Below the pieces are notes generated by a model. It saw nothing but the letters and a program-made list of their open reading frames with translations, ran no database searches and was not told the origin of the DNA. A stretch of DNA of 10,616 bases, taken from contig CAZUUU010000111.1 of assembly GCA_964622685.1 (NCBI GenBank), forward strand, positions 1 through 10,616, in the 5' to 3' direction. Below are positions 6,615 through 10,616 of this stretch, one piece after another (position 1 is the stretch's first letter; each line of letters begins with the position of its first letter). This DNA is from Methylibium sp964622685. GTDB taxonomy: Bacteria; Pseudomonadota; Gammaproteobacteria; Burkholderiales; Burkholderiaceae_C. The position numbers and the translations under genes were made by a program.

Positions 6615-7826
6615 ATGGCGCTCACCGACACGGCCTTGAAGGCCCTGAAACCCAAGGACAAGGCCTACACCGTGGCCGACGAGCGCGGGCTGTACGTCGA
6701 GGTGTTCCCGACGGGCGGTATCGTCTGGCGCTATCGCTATCGCGTGGATGGCCGGCGCGAGAAGCTGACGCTCGGCAAGTACCCCGCGCTGACGCTGAAG
6801 AACGCGCGCATCAAGCGTGACGAGGCGGCGCAGGCCGCCGCGATGAGCAAGTCTCCAGCCCGGCAGAAGCAACTGGCCAAGCGGGCGGCCGCCGACGCGA
6901 CTACGGTGTCGGAGTTCGGCGAGCGGTACTTCCGGGAGATCGTGGCCAAGGACCGGCAGGACATCACCATCCCGCGCCGTTACTTCGACAAGGCCATCGT
7001 GCCGGGCATCGGCGCGAAGCCGGTGCGCGACGTGACCACCGAGGACGTGCGGGCCATCATCTGGAAGAAGAAGGACGAGGGCTTCGACGCGGCAGCCGGC
7101 AACATCCGCGGCGTCCTGAAGCGGCTTTTCGACTATGCGATGACGGCCGGGCTGGTGTCGGTGAACCCGGTGCTGGCGCTGCCGATGCGGCATGTCCACC
7201 GCTCGAAGTCACGAGACCGCGCGCTGGCCCCGGACGAGATCCACACCTTCCTGAAGGCCGCGTTCGAGTCCAACATCCGACGCCAGTTCAAAATCGGCCT
7301 GCACCTGATCCTGCTGACCATGGTGCGCAAGTCCGAGTTGCTGCTGGCGCGCTGGTCGCATGTGGACTTCGAGCACGGCGAGTGGCACATCCCGGCCGAG
7401 CACTCGAAGACCGGGAAGCCGCACATCGTGTTCCTGTCTCGCCAGGCGATGGCGCTCTTCAAGGAGCTTCAGGCCTTGGCCGGCGGGAGCGAACTGGTGC
7501 TGCCCGGGCGCGGCAGCCTGACGAAACCCTTCGCCCAGAACGCGATCAACAATGCCCTAAAGGTGGCGCTGGCGGGCGAGGACGTTCCTGCCTTCACCAT
7601 CCACGATCTGCGCCGCACGGCTTCAACGCTGCTGCACGAGAACGGGTGGGCCTCGGACGTGGTGGAAAAGGCGCTGAACCACACCATCGGCGGTGTGCGC
7701 GGCGTGTACAACCGGGCGGAGTACGAGCCGCAGCGGCGCGAGATGCTGCAGTTCTGGGCCGACTACATCGAGCAGTTGATGACCACCGGCAAGGTGATCC
7801 TGGGGCGGTTCAAGCAAGTGGCGTGA
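6615..7826 (+). CDS. int: P4-type tyrosine recombinase/integrase
   Basis: This enzyme probably integrates and excises the element at the mnmE 3' end through a covalent tyrosine-DNA intermediate. The 403-residue protein opens with the arm-DNA-binding domain of P4-like integrases (MALTDTALKALKPKDKAYTV, then GLYVEVFPTGGIVWRYRYR and LTLGKYPALTLKNAR, to about residue 80). A core-binding domain follows (about 97-190), then the catalytic domain. All catalytic positions are present: R238 in TMVRKSELLLARW, K265, H330 and R333 in HDLRRT, H356, and nucleophile Y365 in GVYNRAEY. The ATG at 6615 was chosen because GAGG at 6606-6609 precedes it by five bases and it matches the family N-terminus. A longer frame from a TTG at 6516 would run through the repeat cluster. 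The gene is transcribed away from mnmE and looks intact. Confidence 0.95.
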   Translation: MALTDTALKALKPKDKAYTVADERGLYVEVFPTGGIVWRYRYRVDGRREKLTLGKYPALTLKNARIKRDEAAQAAAMSKSPARQKQLAKRAAADATTVSEFGERYFREIVAKDRQDITIPRRYFDKAIVPGIGAKPVRDVTTEDVRAIIWKKKDEGFDAAAGNIRGVLKRLFDYAMTAGLVSVNPVLALPMRHVHRSKSRDRALAPDEIHTFLKAAFESNIRRQFKIGLHLILLTMVRKSELLLARWSHVDFEHGEWHIPAEHSKTGKPHIVFLSRQAMALFKELQALAGGSELVLPGRGSLTKPFAQNAINNALKVALAGEDVPAFTIHDLRRTASTLLHENGWASDVVEKALNHTIGGVRGVYNRAEYEPQRREMLQFWADYIEQLMTTGKVILGRFKQVA

Positions 7827-7836
7827 GCTGCCGCGT

Positions 7837-7859
7837 CTGGGGCTGGTTGCCAGTCCCAG
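7837..7859. terminator. Hairpin between convergent genes, possible bidirectional terminator
   Basis: CTGGGGCTGG at 7837-7846 can pair with CCAGTCCCAG at 7850-7859 across a three-base loop, with one G-T pair. It lies in the 34-base gap between the integrase stop and the stop of the convergent hydrolase gene. No T-run follows on either strand, so a classical Rho-independent terminator is not proven. Confidence 0.45.
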
Positions 7860-7860
7860 C

Positions 7861-8409
7861 CTACTCGCGCCACACGTCGGCCGACAGCGGCAACTCGTTG
7901 AGCTCCGCCCTCGCTTCCCTCCAAGTCGGGTAGTGCTGCGTCAGTAGTTCGACGAAGCGCTCGGAGTGGTTGGGCTCGATCAGGTGCAGCATCTCGTGCA
8001 CGATCACGTACTCCAACAGATCCTTCGGCTTCTTCACGAGTTCGGTGTTCAGGCGGATGTGCCCGACGCGGTGGTTGCAGCTTCCCCACCTGGTCTTCAT
8101 GCGCTGCAGGAAGTAGGCCGACACCTGCACACCAAGCCGGCGCTCCCACTTCTGGATGAGCGCCGGCACCACACCGTGCAGAAGCGACTTGTGCCATGTG
8201 TGCACAACCTCGGCGCGCTTGGCGGCGCTGGTATCGGGCCGGATCGTGAGCGTGATCTGCCGGTGGTCGAGAGACACCGCCGGCTTCTCGTCGGCGATGC
8301 GGATCGCCAGCAAGTGACGCCGACCCCAGAGGTGATGTGTCTCCCGCTGGACGAAGCGCCGCGGGGCCTCGCGCGCCTGCGCGCGCAACTGCGAGCGTTG
8401 CTCACGAAT
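7861..8409 (-). pseudogene. YgjP-like (DUF45) zinc metallohydrolase, 5'-truncated
   Basis: The readable part matches the C-terminal two-thirds of YgjP-like metal-dependent hydrolases (M48-like metallopeptidases). It has IREQRSQLRAQAREAPRRFV, HHLWGRRHLLAIRI, QRMKTRWGSCN and the zinc motif VIVHEMLHLIEPNHSERF. The metal ligands would be both histidines of HEMLH and the histidine of NHSERF, with the glutamate of HEMLH as catalytic base. Family members are usually about 230-250 residues and begin with a beta-rich domain of roughly 60-70 residues ending near a W-I-R/K-x-Q-R segment. Here family resemblance stops at about 8409. Upstream, the open frame to the stop at 8497-8499 has no ATG or GTG. The only ordinary alternative start is a TTG at 8386-8388, giving 175 residues, inside a conserved helix and without a Shine-Dalgarno. 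I read it as broken at the 5' end, though the catalytic core is intact and a short product cannot be excluded. Confidence 0.7.
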
Positions 8410-8465
8410 AGACGAGAGCCCACCGCCCTCCCTGAACAGTGACTTAGAGCAGGACGGACCCGAGC

Positions 8466-9608
8466 ATGCGAAAACACCACCCTGACAACGAGCGCATCAA
8501 GCGCGAGTACTTCGTGCTTCTGAAGGAAGCGAAGGGCCAGAGCGAGGACTCGGTGGACGCAGTCGCCAAGGCCATCGCGCGATTCGAGGCCGACACGCAG
8601 TACCGCGACTTCAAGGCCTTCCACGTCGAGCAGGCGGTGGCCTTCAAGCGCCGGCTGGCCGACCGTGACAGCAAGGTCACCGGCGGGAAGTTGAGCAAGG
8701 CCACGCAGTACGCCACCCTGGCGCACCTGAAGCGCTTCTTCCAGTGGCTGGCCTTGCAGCCGGGCTACCGGTCGAAGTTGCGCTACTCGGACGCCGAGTA
8801 CTTCAGCTTCTCTGACAAGGACTCGCGCGTGGCGACGGCGCGGCGTGAGCGGCCCGTGCCGACGCTGGAGCAGATCAAGCACGTCATCGGCACCATGCCG
8901 ACCGGCAGCGAGATCGAGCAGCGCAACCGTGCTCTGCTGGCCTTCGCGCTGCTGACCGGCGCGCGCGACAGCGCGCTGGCCAGCTTCAAGCTCAAGCATG
9001 TGGATCTGGTCGCCGGCAGGGTGTTCCAGGACGCGCGGGACGTGAAGACCAAGTTCAGCAAGACGTTCACGACCGTCTTCTTCCCGGTGGGCGCTGAGAT
9101 TCGTCAGATCGTGCACGACTGGGTGCACCACCTGCGCTGCGACCTGCTATGGGGGGACGACGACCCGCTGTTCCCGGCCACTCGCGTCGGGCTGGGCGAC
9201 ACGCTGCACTTCGAGGCGGCGGGTATCGAGCGCAAGGCCTGGGCGACCGCGGCGCCCATCCGGGCCATCTTCAAGCAGGCCTTTGAGGCGGCCGGCCTGC
9301 CGTACTACAACCCGCACAGCCTGCGGAGCACACTGGTGAAGTTGGGACAGCAGGTATGCAAGTCGCCGGAGGACTTCAAGGCGTGGAGCCAGAACCTCGG
9401 ACACGAGGGTGTGCTGACAACCTTCACCAACTACGGGGCGGTGTCGCCCGATCGGCAGGCCGAAATCATCACGTCGTTGGGTAGCCGTCCATCGGGAGCC
9501 GTTGGGGGCTCGTGCGACGACATGGCCGAGGCGCTGCTCCAGGCTATGCAGCGACGTGGATGGAGAGCGGAGGCGCCCAGCAACCCGTCGACACCCGTCC
9601 TGCCATAG
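8466..9608 (+). CDS. Tyrosine recombinase/site-specific integrase (second, unrelated type)
   Basis: This 380-residue protein is a lambda-integrase-fold recombinase lacking the P4-type arm domain of the first integrase. A SAM-like core-binding domain lies at about 10-115 (YFVLLKEAKGQSEDSVDAVA, then LSKATQYATLAHLKRFFQWL). The catalytic domain carries R167 in TGARDSAL, a lysine-rich hairpin (VKTKFSKT, 193-200), H284 and R287 in NPHSLRST, H313 in LGHEG, and nucleophile Y323 in TNYGAV. The tail after about 340 is poorly conserved. The ATG at 8466 is the natural start; the upstream AGGAC is a weak, distant ribosome-binding site. It begins about 55 bases from where the truncated hydrolase loses homology, so its arrival may have caused that truncation. 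Its target site is unknown. It may mobilise a nested element or act on other DNA. Confidence 0.92.
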   Translation: MRKHHPDNERIKREYFVLLKEAKGQSEDSVDAVAKAIARFEADTQYRDFKAFHVEQAVAFKRRLADRDSKVTGGKLSKATQYATLAHLKRFFQWLALQPGYRSKLRYSDAEYFSFSDKDSRVATARRERPVPTLEQIKHVIGTMPTGSEIEQRNRALLAFALLTGARDSALASFKLKHVDLVAGRVFQDARDVKTKFSKTFTTVFFPVGAEIRQIVHDWVHHLRCDLLWGDDDPLFPATRVGLGDTLHFEAAGIERKAWATAAPIRAIFKQAFEAAGLPYYNPHSLRSTLVKLGQQVCKSPEDFKAWSQNLGHEGVLTTFTNYGAVSPDRQAEIITSLGSRPSGAVGGSCDDMAEALLQAMQRRGWRAEAPSNPSTPVLP

Positions 9609-9650
9609 GGCACCAACTTGGCGGCCTGTTAGGTTCCGCGCGCGCCGCGG

Positions 9651-10145
9651 TCATCCACCGTAGCGACGTGTCATGAAGCGCGTTGGCCGGAAGAATGCGC
9701 GCTCAACCGCGGCCGGTGGTGGCAGTGCCGATCGTGGCGACCAGTCGGGTGTCCCCCGCCTTCGAGCGCGCTGGGCTCTGACCAGCCAGAAAACGTAGTG
9801 CGACAGGATCACATGCAGGTGCTTGGGGCAATGGTCCCAGAACCAATGAACCCTGCCGATCGCATCCAAGGGCGCGGTAAGCAACCGCGCACCGAGCATG
9901 TCCCGCGGGAGCAATACACCCTCTGCGCTGCATTGCTCCAGGACCAGCAGTACCTCGGAATCTTGCATCAGCCACTCAAGCCACGCGTCGAACTCCGCAT
10001 CAAACTCGAGGTCGAGTTCTGCCGCGATGGCGTGGTGGTTCAGCTCGGCAGGCAGGTCTGCACTATCGGCAACGTCGAAGTCGCTCGCGCGAAGCTCCAT
10101 CGCGTCGGCCTCGGCGTACCAAGGGTCCGGCTCTTCGTCGTTCAT
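9651..10145 (-). CDS. Hypothetical protein, acidic N-terminus and basic C-terminus
   Basis: I do not recognise this 164-residue protein. The first 60 residues carry 19 Asp/Glu and one Arg (for example MNDEEPDPWYAEAD and ELDLEFDAEFDAWLEWL). The last 45 residues carry 11 Arg and two acidic residues. Between them lies an aromatic/hydrophobic stretch, GRVHWFWDHCPKHLHVILSHYVFWLV (97-122), which contains Cys, His and Trp and is too polar to be a clear membrane helix. No signal peptide is visible. GGGAGGG about six bases before the ATG at 10143-10145 is a strong ribosome-binding site and supports translation. It follows the gene at 10192-10524 on the same strand after 46 bases and converges with the recombinase at 8466-9608. 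The charge pattern could suit a nucleic-acid mimic or a small regulatory partner, but no function can be assigned. Confidence 0.65.
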   Translation of the reverse strand: MNDEEPDPWYAEADAMELRASDFDVADSADLPAELNHHAIAAELDLEFDAEFDAWLEWLMQDSEVLLVLEQCSAEGVLLPRDMLGARLLTAPLDAIGRVHWFWDHCPKHLHVILSHYVFWLVRAQRARRRGTPDWSPRSALPPPAAVERAFFRPTRFMTRRYGG

Positions 10146-10191
10146 CTAAGGCCCTCCCGTATCGCACTATCGAGCGAGGAGGCCGACCGGC

Positions 10192-10524
10192 TTAGTCGTC
10201 CCACGTCAAAGCCGAGCCTACAAAGTAGGAAGTCGTGAGCCCCGGCCCACCGAGGAACCGCACTTCCTCCGACGTGCCAGCGGCCGACCGGATGTTGACG
10301 GGCCCCCACACACAACCCTTCGAAGCGACGGCTTTCTCGAACCCGTCGAAGTCCGTGATCTTGACCACCTTCTGCTGGCATTGATCGCAGAACTTGATGT
10401 CTGGGTGGTCGGTTTCGGAGAGCTGCTCAGGTTTCAGCCGGCATCGATAAACGACCGCCACACGCTTGTCGTCGGCGGCCTGGCCGTTGAGAACAATCGC
10501 AGTCGGTGTGGTGTCGCGCAGCAT
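10192..10524 (-). CDS. Hypothetical small four-cysteine protein
   Basis: The 110-residue product has cysteines at 28, 46, 49 and 71 in the pattern CRLKPEQLSETDHPDIKFCDQC, then a gap of 21 residues, then GCVW. I recall small bacterial proteins with a C-x(n)-L-x(n)-RFCxxCxxxVxx-x(n)-GxCV arrangement, mostly uncharacterised, in which the cysteines probably bind a metal or form a compact fold. I cannot name the family with confidence. AAGGGGGG about six bases before the ATG at 10522-10524 supports the start. It has no signal peptide or membrane segment, so it is probably cytoplasmic. It is the first of two same-strand genes; the next starts 46 bases downstream. Base composition is less GC-rich than the upstream chromosome, consistent with island cargo. 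The 92 bases upstream to the window edge show no clear promoter, only a short inverted repeat, TCTAGC/GCTAGA, at 10580-10596. Confidence 0.65.
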   Translation of the reverse strand: MLRDTTPTAIVLNGQAADDKRVAVVYRCRLKPEQLSETDHPDIKFCDQCQQKVVKITDFDGFEKAVASKGCVWGPVNIRSAAGTSEEVRFLGGPGLTTSYFVGSALTWDD

Positions 10525-10616
10525 GTTGGCCCCCCTTGTGGAGCCATGCTAGCGCTCGACGCTGACGGGCCTTGCCGGCTCTAGCTAGACGCTAGACTGG
10601 CGCTTGCCGCGAAGGC

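Larger units (their letters stand above)
6430..10616. mobile_element. Left part of an integrated element (genomic island) at mnmE
   Basis: Everything after the mnmE stop looks accessory: a P4-type integrase, a truncated YgjP-like hydrolase, a second tyrosine recombinase and two hypothetical genes on alternating strands. Stop codons are mixed (TGA, TAG, TAA), whereas the complete upstream genes through yidC end in TGA. The element is still GC-rich but noticeably less so at 6430-6530 and 10140-10525. The right border lies outside the window. I saw no conjugation, replication, plasmid or phage structural genes in the visible part, so its class (integrative element, satellite or simple island) cannot be decided. 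Confidence 0.65.

Noticed and set aside
8684..8692. GGGAAGT match to the end of the mnmE core as a possible right attachment site
   Set aside because: It is only a short match inside the second recombinase gene; the rest of the 18-base core does not align.
8097..9131. A 344-codon minus-strand open frame across the hydrolase remnant and the second recombinase
   Set aside because: It is in a different frame from the hydrolase homology and is antisense to conserved recombinase motifs, so it does not supply the missing hydrolase N-terminus.
9636..9650. GC-only near-palindrome (CCGCGCGCGCCGCGG) between the second recombinase and the convergent hypothetical gene
   Set aside because: Alternating GC runs arise often by chance in DNA of this composition, and no T-run is present to support a terminator.
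10580..10596. TCTAGC/GCTAGA inverted repeat near the right edge
   Set aside because: Six-base arms with a five-base spacer are weak, no T-run follows, and it lies beside no clear promoter, so I do not call it a terminator or operator.

Overview
The window shows a high-GC betaproteobacterial chromosome around its replication origin, with the left end of a mobile element inserted about 4 kb away. The order dnaN-dnaA / rpmH-rnpA-yidD-yidC-mnmE, the protein sequences and the strongly G/C-ending codons fit Burkholderiales (Rubrivivax/Roseateles/Leptothrix-like). This placement is inferred from gene order and protein character, not from a search.

Region 1 (1-2129, minus strand) holds the start of dnaN, running off the left edge, and a complete dnaA. 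The two are separated by a 235-base gap that contains DnaA-box-like sequences. Region 2 (2130-2403) is the divergent dnaA/rpmH gap. It has one perfect DnaA box, one near-perfect box six bases upstream of the dnaA start, a near-consensus sigma70 promoter for rpmH, and is the best candidate for oriC or part of it. Region 3 (2404-6429, plus strand) is the conserved rpmH-rnpA-yidD-yidC-mnmE cluster. It encodes ribosomal protein L34, the RNase P protein, the YidD membrane-insertion factor, the YidC insertase and the tRNA-modifying GTPase MnmE. The rnpA/yidD and yidD/yidC junctions are 4-base ATGA overlaps, so translational coupling is likely.

Region 4 (6430-10616) is accessory DNA that begins exactly at the mnmE stop codon. 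The last 18 bases of mnmE closely resemble the attachment core used by SGI1-type islands (3' end of trmE/mnmE). A P4-type tyrosine recombinase starts 185 bases downstream, behind an unusual cluster of three 10-base repeats. Next come a convergent YgjP-like (DUF45) metallohydrolase that has lost its N-terminal part, a second unrelated tyrosine recombinase, and two short minus-strand hypothetical genes. One of these encodes a four-cysteine protein. No right attachment site is visible, so the element continues beyond the window.

Nothing here amounts to a demonstrated new system. The strongest leads are the mnmE attachment site with its repeat cluster, the nested two-recombinase layout with a truncated hydrolase at the junction, and the uncharacterised pair of cargo genes. 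I saw no rRNA, tRNA or CRISPR array.
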